DNA from: Thermodesulfobacteriota bacterium
GTDB lineage: Bacteria; Desulfobacterota; GWC2-55-46
Length of the DNA: 64,000 nt
Direction of reading: 5' to 3'
Assembly (NCBI GenBank): GCA_030583865.1
Contig: CP129479.1
Location: forward strand, 632,744 to 696,743
This document shows, one piece after another, positions 15,465-24,304 of this stretch; within the stretch, counting starts at the first letter, position 1; every line of letters begins with the position of its first letter. The notes under the pieces were generated by a model. That model was not told the DNA's origin, ran no database searches, and saw only the letters and a list, made by a program, of their open reading frames with translations. Made by a program: the position numbers and the translations under genes.

Positions 15465-17027
15465 GTGTTTTGCCTGACCCGACAGACGAATCCGAGGGGA
15501 CTGGCCGTAAAGGCGATCTTCGCATTGAGCCTCCTCCTCGTAGCGTTCGCGGGCGCAAAGGGCTTCTACGGGCCGGTAAGCGAGATGCACGGCTTCCGGC
15601 AGGCCCAGACCGCCATATCCGCAAGCTACATCCTTGATGGCGGGCCGTGGCTCGCCTATGAGACACCGGTCCTGGGGCCGCCCTGGCCCATACCCTTTGA
15701 GTTTCCGCTTTACCAATGGGCGGTCGCGCTTGCCGCCAAGACCGGCCTTTTCCCGCTCGTCCAGTCCGGTAGATTGGTAAGCATACTTTTTTTCCTTTCG
15801 TCCCTCGTCCCGCTCTACGGGATACTGAGGATTCTCAAGCTCGGTAAAAACCAGGCCCTGGCAGTCCTCTCCCTCTATTGCGTGAGCCCGCAGTACCTCT
15901 TCTGGTCGCGCACGCTCATGATAGAGTCCACTGCCCTGGCCCTCGCGCTTTTTTATATATGGTCCGTCATGCTCTACTCGGAAGGGCGGGCTACGGATGC
16001 GGGCAAATGGGCGCTCCTGGTTTTTGCGGCGTTCACAGGGGCGCTTGCCGGGATGGTCAAGGTGACCACCTTCGGGGCTTTCTGGGCCGCGGCGCTCATT
16101 GTGCTCGGAACCCGCATCCTGGGCGACTCAAGGGATGGCCAAGCTTTTCTCAGGAGCTGGCGTCTCATCTTATTTGGCGCCGTAGTCCCGGTCATGGCAG
16201 TATACCTCTGGACCTCATACGCCGATTACAATAAGGCGCTCAACCCGTTCGGGGCGCACCTGACCTCTTCAGCGCTCAAGGCCTGGAACTTCGGGACCTT
16301 GAAACAGAGGCTATCGGTCGGGACTTACGAGACGTTCTGCCTGAGGGACCTGACCAATATTATCGGTTCGTGCCTGCTGATCGTCCCGGCGATTATCGCG
16401 GGCCTTTTCTGCGGGAAAGAAAGGCTCAAGGCTGCGCTTGTCCTAACGGCCCTTTTCGCCCTGCCGTTCTTCGTATTCACGAACCTTTATTTCGTGCACG
16501 ATTATTACTCCTACGCAAACGGCGTTTTCCTCCTGGCCGCCATCGGAGTTGTTTGCATGGGCCTCATGGAGTCGGGCAGCCGCCTTAAATGGACCTCCGG
16601 CGTCCTCCTCTTCTCGCTTGTATACGCCTCTTCCGCATACCACTACGCCGCCAGGTACTGGCCGGTCCAGGGGACGGGCTACAGCTATTCGGACATGAAG
16701 GGGGATTTCGATGCCTACACCCATGCCGACGACGTTATAATCGCGTTCGGCGCCGATTGGTCGTCAGAGGCCCCGTTCTATCTCGAGAGGCGCGGCCTCA
16801 TGATGGCAGAGTGGATGAAAAGGCGGAACCCCGGCATGGGCCTGAGGGATATTTCCCGTAACCTTGCCGGATACAGGGCAGGTGCCGTCCTTTTCTGCGG
16901 AAAGGCCAGGAACGACCATTCTTTTCAGGAGGAGGCGCTCTCCGGGCTCGGCTTGGCAGGCCACAAAAAGGTTGTGGAATATGAACGCTGCAAGGTTTAT
17001 TATATGTCGGGACCGGACGGCGCGTGA
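15465..17027 (+). CDS. GT-C type membrane glycosyltransferase (PMT/ArnT-like)
   Basis: A 520-residue polytopic membrane protein with about ten to twelve hydrophobic segments. The first, AVKAIFALSLLLVAFAG, precedes a large loop with MHGFRQAQTAISASYIL, which resembles the acidic/basic periplasmic loop of PMT/ArnT-type GT-C enzymes. A soluble C-terminal part begins near residue 400. It would transfer a sugar from a polyprenyl-phosphate donor at the inner membrane. The start is a GTG at 15465 with a weak ribosome site, so the first residues are uncertain. It leads a run of plus-strand glycan genes. Confidence 0.75.
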   Translation: MFCLTRQTNPRGLAVKAIFALSLLLVAFAGAKGFYGPVSEMHGFRQAQTAISASYILDGGPWLAYETPVLGPPWPIPFEFPLYQWAVALAAKTGLFPLVQSGRLVSILFFLSSLVPLYGILRILKLGKNQALAVLSLYCVSPQYLFWSRTLMIESTALALALFYIWSVMLYSEGRATDAGKWALLVFAAFTGALAGMVKVTTFGAFWAAALIVLGTRILGDSRDGQAFLRSWRLILFGAVVPVMAVYLWTSYADYNKALNPFGAHLTSSALKAWNFGTLKQRLSVGTYETFCLRDLTNIIGSCLLIVPAIIAGLFCGKERLKAALVLTALFALPFFVFTNLYFVHDYYSYANGVFLLAAIGVVCMGLMESGSRLKWTSGVLLFSLVYASSAYHYAARYWPVQGTGYSYSDMKGDFDAYTHADDVIIAFGADWSSEAPFYLERRGLMMAEWMKRRNPGMGLRDISRNLAGYRAGAVLFCGKARNDHSFQEEALSGLGLAGHKKVVEYERCKVYYMSGPDGA

Positions 17028-17072
17028 AACCGCCCGCCCTCTGCTTTTGATTACGGCGTTCGAGGAGTCCTA

Positions 17073-18272
17073 ATGGGAAACAAAGGGAGCGGACACGATA
17101 TCTGCATAGTCGGCGGGCTCGGGCACGTGGGCCTGCCGCTCGGCATAGCCTTTGCCAGGGCCGGCCGGAAGGTGGTCCTCTATGACATAGACAAAAGGGC
17201 GAGCGAGCTGGTCTTAAGCGGCAAGCTCCCCTTCAAGGAGGCGGGCGGCGAAGAGGCGCTTAAACCCGTACTAGGCAAGACTTTATTCGTATCCAACGAC
17301 AAAGGCTCGATATCGGACAGCCATTTCGTCATTATCGTCATAGGCACCCCGGTAGACGAGCACCTGAACCCAAAGTTCACCATATTCAAGAAGTTCTTCG
17401 ACGAGATAGCCTCCCACGTAAGGGACGGCCAGCATGTAATCCTCCGGAGCACCGTTTACCCGGGCACGACGGAATTGGTTGAGAAGCTCCTCCGGGAGGC
17501 CGGGAAGAATGTCAGGGTCTCCTACTGCCCGGAGAGGATAGCGCAGGGGAACGCCCTGGAGGAGCTCAAGACCCTCCCGCAGATAGTCTCGTCATTCGAC
17601 GAAGAGGCCCGGGCCGAGGCAGGCGGGCTCTTCGGCGACATAGCCCTGGAGATAATACGCCTCTCCCCGCCCGAAGCGGAGCTTGCGAAACTATTCACGA
17701 ACGTATGGAGGTACATGCAGTTTGCCATCTCCAACCAGTTCTACCAGGTGGCGACCCAGTACGGCCTCGATTTCTACAGGATATACGACGCGATCACGCA
17801 CAAGTACCCGCGCGCCAAGAGCTTCCCGTCAGCCGGGTTCGCCGCTGGGCCGTGCCTCTTCAAGGACACCATGCAGCTCGCAGCGTTCAACAACAACAAC
17901 TTCTTCATGGGCCACGCGGCGATGCTCATAAACGAGGGCCTCCCGAATTTCATCGTGCAGAGGATAAAGGAGAGGCACGGCCTCAAGGACAAGACCGTCG
18001 GTGTGCTCGGCATGGCGTTCAAGGCCAATAACGACGACAAGCGCGAGTCCCTCTCGTACAAGCTCAAGAAGATTCTCGAGGTCGAGGCGAGGGAGGTCGT
18101 CTGCTCGGACGTGTACATAAGGGAGGACGGGTTCGTATCCGTTGACGAGCTCGTAAGGAGGTCAGACATAGTGATACTCGGCACGCCCCACCGCGAGTAC
18201 AAGGGGCTCGACATGTCAGGCAGGATGCTCGTGGACATCTGGAACTTTTTCGGAAAGGGAGGGCTTTTCTGA
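17073..18272 (+). CDS. UDP-glucose/GDP-mannose dehydrogenase family protein
   Basis: A 399-residue nucleotide-sugar dehydrogenase. The N-terminal NAD-binding motif is GGLGHVGLPLGIAFARAG. The catalytic Cys is C261 in GPCLFKDTMQLAAF, and the C-terminal UDP-binding domain starts at GVLGMAFKANNDDKRESLSY. It oxidises the C6 alcohol of an NDP-hexose to the uronate in two NAD-dependent steps. The exact sugar is not predictable. GAGGAG precedes the ATG. Its stop overlaps the next gene's start (TGATG), so it is co-translated with the epimerase. Confidence 0.88.
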   Translation: MGNKGSGHDICIVGGLGHVGLPLGIAFARAGRKVVLYDIDKRASELVLSGKLPFKEAGGEEALKPVLGKTLFVSNDKGSISDSHFVIIVIGTPVDEHLNPKFTIFKKFFDEIASHVRDGQHVILRSTVYPGTTELVEKLLREAGKNVRVSYCPERIAQGNALEELKTLPQIVSSFDEEARAEAGGLFGDIALEIIRLSPPEAELAKLFTNVWRYMQFAISNQFYQVATQYGLDFYRIYDAITHKYPRAKSFPSAGFAAGPCLFKDTMQLAAFNNNNFFMGHAAMLINEGLPNFIVQRIKERHGLKDKTVGVLGMAFKANNDDKRESLSYKLKKILEVEAREVVCSDVYIREDGFVSVDELVRRSDIVILGTPHREYKGLDMSGRMLVDIWNFFGKGGLF

Positions 18273-19291
18273 TGAGGATACTCGTTACCGGCGCTGCCGG
18301 TTTCATAGCGGGCTATGTGGTGGAGGAGCTCCTTAATAAAGGCCACGAGGTAGTGGGCATAGACAACTACTCGAAGTACGGCAAGGTCGAGAAGAGCTAC
18401 GACAGCCACCCGAAGTACGCCTTCCGGGAGGGCGACGCGAAGGACACGGCCCTCATGAAGGAGCTCATATCCGACTGCGATCAGGTGCTGGCTGGCGCCG
18501 CCATGATAGGCGGCATTTCCTATTTCCACGAGTTCGCCTACGACCTCCTGGCCGAGAACGAGAGGATAGCGGCCTCCACGTTCGACGCCGCCATATGGGC
18601 GCACAAGCACCGCAAGCTCAGGAAGATAAACGTCCTTTCTTCGTCGATGGTCTTCGAGAATTCGGATACCTTCCCCACGCCCGAGGGAGAGCAGTTGAGG
18701 TGCCCGCCGCCTCTTTCGACCTACGGCTTCCAGAAGCTCGCCTGCGAATACTTCGCAAGGGGAGCGAACGAGCAGTACGGCCTCCCGTATACCATAATCA
18801 GGCCGTTCAACTGCGTGGGCACAGGCGAGAAGAGGGCCCTTTCGGACAGGGAGATAATGTCCGGGAACGTGAGCATGGCAATGAGCCACGTAGTCCCCGA
18901 CCTCGCGCAGAAGATATTGAAGGGGCAGGACCCGCTCCACATACTCGGAGACGGCGCACAGGTCCGCCATTATACCTACGGAGGCGATTTGGCCGAGGGC
19001 ATAAGGCTCTGCATAGAGAGCGAGAAGGCGGTAAACGACGATTTCAACCTCTCGACCCCGGTATCTACGAGCGTCATCGAGCTTGCCGAGCTTATCTGGA
19101 AGAAGATAAAGGGGGACGTCCCGTTCAGGTACACCTCGGACCCGCCTTTCAGGTACGACATAAGGAAAAGGGTGCCCTCGGTGGAGAAGGCGAAAAGGGT
19201 CTTGGGCTTCGAGGCGAAGACCTCGCTCTCGGAGGCCCTCGACGAGATAATACCGTGGATAGAGAAGCAGATAGCCGTGGGCGGGATATAG
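18272..19291 (+). CDS. NAD-dependent epimerase/dehydratase
   Basis: A 339-residue extended short-chain dehydrogenase/reductase. The nucleotide-binding motif TGAAGFIAG is at the N terminus. The catalytic Ser lies in NVLSSSMVF and the Tyr/Lys pair in STYGFQKLACEYF; RPFNCVGTGE follows, then a sugar-binding C-terminal part. Together with the preceding dehydrogenase it probably makes a modified nucleotide sugar for the surface glycan. A family B repeat starts at its TAG stop codon. Confidence 0.88.
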   Translation: MRILVTGAAGFIAGYVVEELLNKGHEVVGIDNYSKYGKVEKSYDSHPKYAFREGDAKDTALMKELISDCDQVLAGAAMIGGISYFHEFAYDLLAENERIAASTFDAAIWAHKHRKLRKINVLSSSMVFENSDTFPTPEGEQLRCPPPLSTYGFQKLACEYFARGANEQYGLPYTIIRPFNCVGTGEKRALSDREIMSGNVSMAMSHVVPDLAQKILKGQDPLHILGDGAQVRHYTYGGDLAEGIRLCIESEKAVNDDFNLSTPVSTSVIELAELIWKKIKGDVPFRYTSDPPFRYDIRKRVPSVEKAKRVLGFEAKTSLSEALDEIIPWIEKQIAVGGI

Positions 19292-19431
19292 GCAACCCTA
19301 AAAATTGATCTTTTCCCCGGACTCTGCGTAGTTACGGGAATAGAAATGCTCACATATTATCCATATATGCTCCGCTTTTTATTCCCGGCCTTCCTTGATT
19401 GCGGGGAAAATCTCTAATTTTCAAGGTTGCC
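19291..19431. repeat. Family B palindromic repeat, copy B2
   Basis: The ends TAGGCAACCC and GGTTGCCTA are complementary. The core has ATCTTTTCCCCGGACTCTGC, CACATAT/ATATATG and CTTTTTATTCCCGGCC. It starts at the last base of the epimerase stop codon. Confidence 0.88.
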
Positions 19432-19451
19432 TACATGGTATCCAGAGCCCT

Positions 19452-19511
19452 GCATCCTGGGCTTTTTGAGCAGCCTGGATGTGATTTTGGGTTTTTCAGC
19501 AATCTGTTAGA
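19452..19511. repeat. Family A right-end fragment, copy A5
   Basis: Only the right half is present: GCATCCTGGGCTTTTTGAGCAGCCTG and the tail TTTTTCAGCAATCTG. It lies 20 bases after B2, giving a composite repeat block between the epimerase and GT2 genes. Confidence 0.7.
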
Positions 19512-19529
19512 AGGCAGGGTGTCATTTTG

Positions 19530-20273
19530 ATGAGCCGTAAGAGGCAGGCCGGCATATCCATCGTCATACCCGTGTATAACGAGGGCGGCAACATCAGGGC
19601 GGCCCTGGCCGAGATAAAGGCCAAGGTCAGTACCCCGCACAATGTCCTCATAGTCTACGATTTCGATGAGGACGATACCCTCCCGGTCGTAAGGGAGATG
19701 GCGGCCAGGGGCGAGGTCGCCGGGCTTGCTCTCGTAAGGAACAAGTACGGCAGGGGCGTCTTGAACGCCATAAAGACCGGCTTCGAGAGCGCCGGGAGGG
19801 AGGCGGTCCTGGTCGTAATGGCCGACCTCTCCGACGACCTCGCGGTGGTCGACGGGATGTACGCGAAGCTGAAGGCCGGCTACGGCGTCGTCTGCGGCTC
19901 GCGCTACATGAAAGGCGGAAGGCAGATAGGCGGCCCTTTTCTCAAGAAGGCCCTTTCAAGGACAGCGGGGCTTACCCTTCACCTCATCGCCCGTATCCCC
20001 ACCCACGACGCCACCAACAGCTTCAAGATGTATTCGAAGGTGCTCCTTGATAACATTGAGATAGAAAGCACCGGCGGCTTCGAGCTCGGGATGGAGATCG
20101 TCCTCAAGGCCCATTTCAAGGGCTACGGCGTAGCGGAAGTCCCCTCCACCTGGAAGGACAGGGTGGAGGGCGAGTCCAGGTTTATGCTCATGAAGTGGCT
20201 CCCGAGATACCTGCACTGGTACTTCTTCGCCTTCAGGAACGCGGCCTTCGGGAAGAGGCCGGGGAAGGCGTAA
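19530..20273 (+). CDS. Family 2 glycosyltransferase (DPM1/ArnC-like)
   Basis: A 247-residue GT-A fold transferase. The N terminus has ISIVIPVYNEGGNIRAAL, the nucleotide-sugar region is ALVRNKYGRGVLNAIKTGFE, and the metal-binding acidic region reads VVMADLSDDLAVV. The late GSRYMKGG and STWKDR complete the dolichol-phosphate-mannose-synthase-like pattern. No C-terminal membrane anchor is seen. It probably makes a polyprenyl-phosphate sugar donor for the neighbouring GT-C enzymes. ATG 19530 is used; an adjacent TTG is in frame. Confidence 0.87.
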   Translation: MSRKRQAGISIVIPVYNEGGNIRAALAEIKAKVSTPHNVLIVYDFDEDDTLPVVREMAARGEVAGLALVRNKYGRGVLNAIKTGFESAGREAVLVVMADLSDDLAVVDGMYAKLKAGYGVVCGSRYMKGGRQIGGPFLKKALSRTAGLTLHLIARIPTHDATNSFKMYSKVLLDNIEIESTGGFELGMEIVLKAHFKGYGVAEVPSTWKDRVEGESRFMLMKWLPRYLHWYFFAFRNAAFGKRPGKA

Positions 20274-20276
20274 CCG

Positions 20277-21542
20277 GTGCCGATGGCAATAGGCGTCCGG
20301 GATATCGCCTGGAAGGCACTCGTATTGGCGGCGCTCACCGCGCCTCCGGCTTTCTTCTATTTCACGGTCTTGAGGTTTGCGGTTAATGTGCCACACCATG
20401 ACGATTACGATTCCATCCTCACTTTCTTGCTCAGTTATCAGGATGCTGACGGCCCGGTCTCAAAAATCTCTTTGATTTTCGCGCAGAATTTCGAGCACAG
20501 GATTGCGCTCGTATATGTTGCGTCGCTCGCCATTTACAAGCTTACGGGTGTCATTGATTTCAGCGCGATGATCTATTTCGGGACCCTTGGCCTGTCGGGT
20601 CTTGCCCTGGCGCTCTATTTGATGTTGCCCAGGATGGAAAGAAAGCCCCTTTATTTCATTCCTGTTATCCTGTTCATTTTTCAGATGCAGTACACGGAGA
20701 CGGTCTTCTGGGCCATGGCCTCTATTTCCAATTTTTATGTGCTCTTTTTTTCTTTTTCCTCGCTCCTTCTTTTAAACAGGGAAGGACGGCATTTTTTCGC
20801 AGGGGCCTTTTTGCTGGCCGCGCTTTCGTCGGTTACGCAGGGGAGCGGCATTTTCACTTTCGCGGCCTGCGCCCTCCTCCTTGCCTTCAAAAGGGATTTC
20901 AGGGGGCTCGCGGTCTGGCTTGCGCTTTCGGCTGTTGTCCTGTCCCTGTATTTCGGTTTTTACGAGAAGCCGGGTAATCACCCAAGCGTAACGAAAGCCG
21001 TTTTCGAAGCGCCGGTCAGGTCCCTTGAGTATTTTATTACGTTCATCGGCGCATCCTTCCCATTTCCTTTCATCGCGGGCCTCATTTTAATCGCGCTTTT
21101 TTTGCTGTTAACGTGGATGGGATATCACCGAAAGAATAAGGCCGTGTACTGCGCGCTTATATTTATTTTCCTGACCGGGATTGCCGCTGCCATGACCCGT
21201 TCGGGTTTTGGCGTCGAGCAGGCGCTTTCATCGAGATATCGGATAGTCTCGGCGCTGTTCCCGATTTTCATTTACATGGCGTTACTGGAATGTTCCATCG
21301 GCAGCAGGCTCTGGAGCAGGTTCTCCTTTCCCGCAATCATGGCAGGGGCTCTTTTTTTCAATATTAACGCATATAACAGCAATGCCCAGAGCATTTCGGA
21401 CCTGAATTACTTGCACAAGAGGGAAATGGGCAAGTGGGTAAATGGGTATCCCGCTCTCGTCAGCCATCCTGACCAGGCATATGCCAAATCGGTCCTGCAG
21501 CAGGCAGTCGAACGGGGCCTGTACAAGCCTGATTTCAAGTAG
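20277..21542 (+). CDS. Polytopic membrane protein, GT-C-like, paralogue 1
   Basis: A 421-residue protein with about ten to eleven membrane spans. After the first span come VPHHDDYDSIL and FEHRIALVYVASLAIYKLTG, an acidic pair and an EHR motif in the first periplasmic loop that resemble GT-C transferases. It ends VERGLYKPDFK, matching the end of the next gene. It starts at GTG 20277 (ATG 20283 also possible), with GGGGAAGG about eight bases upstream. Its codons are visibly richer in A/T at third positions than those of its neighbours, suggesting a different origin or age. Substrate unknown. Confidence 0.7.
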   Translation: MPMAIGVRDIAWKALVLAALTAPPAFFYFTVLRFAVNVPHHDDYDSILTFLLSYQDADGPVSKISLIFAQNFEHRIALVYVASLAIYKLTGVIDFSAMIYFGTLGLSGLALALYLMLPRMERKPLYFIPVILFIFQMQYTETVFWAMASISNFYVLFFSFSSLLLLNREGRHFFAGAFLLAALSSVTQGSGIFTFAACALLLAFKRDFRGLAVWLALSAVVLSLYFGFYEKPGNHPSVTKAVFEAPVRSLEYFITFIGASFPFPFIAGLILIALFLLLTWMGYHRKNKAVYCALIFIFLTGIAAAMTRSGFGVEQALSSRYRIVSALFPIFIYMALLECSIGSRLWSRFSFPAIMAGALFFNINAYNSNAQSISDLNYLHKREMGKWVNGYPALVSHPDQAYAKSVLQQAVERGLYKPDFK

Positions 21543-21614
21543 CTTTAAAATGCGTGTGTGCGTTCCAGGGGGCTGTCGAAAGCGAAATCGCTGTAAGAAT
21601 TTCAAGGTGCGTCA

Positions 21615-22877
21615 ATGCCAAACCGTATGCAGGGAACAAGGTCTTTTTTAAAAGCATTCGTATTCATTGCTCTTGCGGCGACTCCGGTCTATTTCTTTTC
21701 GATAATCTACAAATACGCCGCAAACGTCCCCTACTGGGACGATTACTCCGCGATACTTGATTTCCTGATAAGGTACCAGGACGCCGAAGGCGCGTTCCAG
21801 AGGCTCGGCATGCTTTTCGCCCAGCATAACGAGCACAGGATAGCGCTCGGCAATCTCGCAACCCTCGTCATGTACGAGCTCACCGGCACGGTTGACTTCC
21901 GGGCCATGATATTCTTCGGCAACGCCGCTCTGCTGGGGATGGTCCTGGTATTCTACCGCATGTTCGATGCGGACGTGAGAAAGCCCCTGTACTTCATCCC
22001 GGTGGTCTTTTTCCTCTTCCAGTTCCAGTTCGGGCATACGATATTCTGGGCAATGGCATCGGTCTCGAACTTCTACGTGCTCCTCTTCACTTTCTCCTCG
22101 CTTCTCGTGTTGGAGAAGGGGGGTCGGCCTTTTTACATGGCTGCCTTCCTCCTGGCCGCGCTCGCGTCGGTTACGCAGGGGAGCGGCATATTCGCCCTCG
22201 TCTCGTGCGCGCTGCTCCTTCTGCTGAAGAAAGACCTCAGGGGGCTCGCTGCCTGGGGCGCTCTCTCAGCGGTTGTGCTGGCCCTGTATTTCGGTTTTTA
22301 CGAGAAACCGCCCGAGCACCCGAGCATGGTCAAGGCGGTTTTTGAGGAGCCGGTCAATACAGTCGAGTATTTCTTTACGCTCGCAGGCGCATCTTTCCCT
22401 TTCCCTTTCATTGCGGGCCTCGTATTCGCCGTACTTTTCGTCCTGCTTACCTTCAAAGGCTACTACCGGAAGAACCCGGCGCTCTACTGCGGCCTCGTCT
22501 ATGTTTTCCTTACGGTTGCCGCGACCTCGCTCGCCCGCTCCGGCCTTGGAATAGAGGGGGCGCTCTCGTCGAGGTACAAGATAGTCTCGGCCCTCTTCCC
22601 CATCCTCCTGTACATGGCTTTTTTCGAGCACTTTAAGGAGAAGACGCCCTGGAGACGGGTATTCTTTCCGGCGGTCCTCGCAGGGGCGCTGGTATTCAAC
22701 ATACATGCAAACGCCACCGAGACCTACAAGGCCCGGAACCTCTATAACCTGCTGACCGAAGGCATGAAGTGGTGGGTGACCGGCGCCCCGTCCCTCAAGT
22801 ACCCCGACCAGGAAACGGCCAACCGTATACTCGTCGAGTCCATCGAACGGGGCATATACAAGCCGGATTTCAGGTAA
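21615..22877 (+). CDS. Polytopic membrane protein, GT-C-like, paralogue 2
   Basis: A 420-residue tandem paralogue of the preceding gene, similar along its whole length: VPYWDDYSAILDFLIRYQDAEG, NEHRIALGNLATL, FWAMASVSNFYVLLF, ASVTQGSGIF, FGFYEKP and the C terminus ERGIYKPDFR. It has ten to eleven predicted spans and little soluble sequence. Unlike paralogue 1 it has the G/C-ending codon use of the rest of the window. It is probably a glycan-related GT-C transferase or a polymerase-like enzyme. AAGGTG precedes the ATG at 21615; M5 is an alternative start. Confidence 0.7.
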   Translation: MPNRMQGTRSFLKAFVFIALAATPVYFFSIIYKYAANVPYWDDYSAILDFLIRYQDAEGAFQRLGMLFAQHNEHRIALGNLATLVMYELTGTVDFRAMIFFGNAALLGMVLVFYRMFDADVRKPLYFIPVVFFLFQFQFGHTIFWAMASVSNFYVLLFTFSSLLVLEKGGRPFYMAAFLLAALASVTQGSGIFALVSCALLLLLKKDLRGLAAWGALSAVVLALYFGFYEKPPEHPSMVKAVFEEPVNTVEYFFTLAGASFPFPFIAGLVFAVLFVLLTFKGYYRKNPALYCGLVYVFLTVAATSLARSGLGIEGALSSRYKIVSALFPILLYMAFFEHFKEKTPWRRVFFPAVLAGALVFNIHANATETYKARNLYNLLTEGMKWWVTGAPSLKYPDQETANRILVESIERGIYKPDFR

Positions 22878-22960
22878 AAGGAGATTTTCGTATTCTCTTC
22901 CTTGCTTTTCTCCCGTCGAATCGCTAAAGCCCCCTCCTATTCTTTCCGATATGGTACCGT

Positions 22961-24016
22961 ATGATAATCGCGGGTTCCGACATACAGATGGGCGCCGCAC
23001 GTTCCAAGTCTGAGCACAGTGAGACAAGGAACGAGCTAAAAGTCTGGCTTGGCCCCAGGCCACCTGAAGGCGGAAGGGGAGCGGCCCGTCCGCTTCCGGC
23101 GCGCGACGTCCTCAATATTTCCGACGAGGCCAGGGCCAGGTTCGAGTCCATAAAGACTAAATCCAGGTCCCTGTACAAAGGCATGGAGAGAAAGCTGGAT
23201 ATCGAAGGGGGCGTGGACCACCAGACCTTCATAAGGAAGCTCCTCATAGAGGCGCTAACGGGCGCGAAGATAAATATAAAGGAACTGGTCACGAAAGCGC
23301 CTGAAAAGACCGAGGCGGAAGACCAGCAAACCCGCGAGGCCGGCAGGGGCGGCGAATGGGGCATGTCCTACGAATCAAGCACGGTCTCAGCGAGCTTCGA
23401 GGCCGTGGCCATCAGCGCCTCTGGCACCATAAAGACCGCTGACGGGGCCGAGATTGGCTTCTCGCTCGAGCTTGTCATGGCCAGGGCCTCGATAACCATG
23501 ACCGACACTACCATAAGGGCGGGTAACGCGGTCGACCCGCTTGTAATAAACTACGGTGGCAAGGCCGCGGACCTTACTTCCATGCGCTTCTCATTCGACC
23601 TCGACGCAGACGGCAACCAGGAGCTTATCCCCTTTGCCGGACACGGCTCGGGGTTCCTGGCTCTTGACAAGAACGGCGACGGGATAATAAACGACGGCCG
23701 GGAGCTCTTCGGCCCCGCTACGGGCCACGGCTTCAGGGAGCTTTTACAATACGACTCCGACGGTAACAACTGGATAGACGAGGCCGACCCTGTATTCAAG
23801 GACCTCCGCGTCTGGACCAGGGACGCGTCCGGTAACGACACCTTTTCAGGCCTTGCCGATCTCGGCATCGGGGCCATTTACCTGGGCTGGGCCGAAGGGG
23901 ACTTCGATGTCAGGGACCAGGGCGATAACGCCCTCGGACAGGTAAGGCGTACCGGCCTCTTCCTCGCAGAAGACCTGACACCCGGCACTGTCCAGCAGAT
24001 AGACCTCATAGTCTGA
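22961..24016 (+). CDS. EF-hand-like calcium-binding repeat protein
   Basis: A 351-residue protein without a signal peptide. The first ~130 residues are charged and probably helical. The C-terminal half has a run of Asp-rich loops: DLDADGNQEL, DKNGDGIINDGRELFG, QYDSDGNNWIDEADPVF and TRDASGNDTF. This DxDxDG pattern is typical of calcium-binding EF-hand/dockerin-like segments in secreted or surface proteins of deltaproteobacteria. It may be exported by a non-Sec route. The ribosome site is weak, so the start is uncertain. A family A repeat follows the stop by one base. Confidence 0.65.
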   Translation: MIIAGSDIQMGAARSKSEHSETRNELKVWLGPRPPEGGRGAARPLPARDVLNISDEARARFESIKTKSRSLYKGMERKLDIEGGVDHQTFIRKLLIEALTGAKINIKELVTKAPEKTEAEDQQTREAGRGGEWGMSYESSTVSASFEAVAISASGTIKTADGAEIGFSLELVMARASITMTDTTIRAGNAVDPLVINYGGKAADLTSMRFSFDLDADGNQELIPFAGHGSGFLALDKNGDGIINDGRELFGPATGHGFRELLQYDSDGNNWIDEADPVFKDLRVWTRDASGNDTFSGLADLGIGAIYLGWAEGDFDVRDQGDNALGQVRRTGLFLAEDLTPGTVQQIDLIV

Positions 24017-24017
24017 C

Positions 24018-24180
24018 AGGCTGCTGAAAAAGTCCATCTGCTTCGAAGGCTACGTCGCTCGTCACTAAGGCGTATACAAACATACGCCTCATACCTCGCT
24101 CCCCTGTTCCTAATGGGGCCTCGCATCTGGAGCTTTTTGAGCAGCCTGGTCGGATTTCGCGTTTTTCCGCAACCTGCCAA
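24018..24180. repeat. Family A palindromic repeat, copy A3
   Basis: Left arm AGGCTGCTGAAAAAGTCC and right arm GGAGCTTTTTGAGCAGCCT flank the inner pair AGGCGTAT/ATACGCCT. The tail TTTTTCCGCAACCTGCCAA follows. It starts one base after the EF-hand gene stop codon. Confidence 0.85.
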
Positions 24181-24304
24181 GAACTCTTCCGACAACCCTT
24201 TCCTCACGTTTACATGCCACTTCCAGTCCCCGTCAGCCATTCCAAAGATACCTTCTTTTTGTTATACTCTTAATCGTCGTTTCGATTGAAGGAGAGTCCG
24301 CATA

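Noticed and set aside
17774-18970. 398-codon minus-strand open frame
   Set aside because: It is antisense to the nucleotide-sugar dehydrogenase and epimerase genes and shows no family motif.
20283-20285. ATG 20283 as the start of GT-C paralogue 1
   Set aside because: GTG 20277 has better spacing from GGGGAAGG; the two differ by only two residues, so the choice is not decisive.
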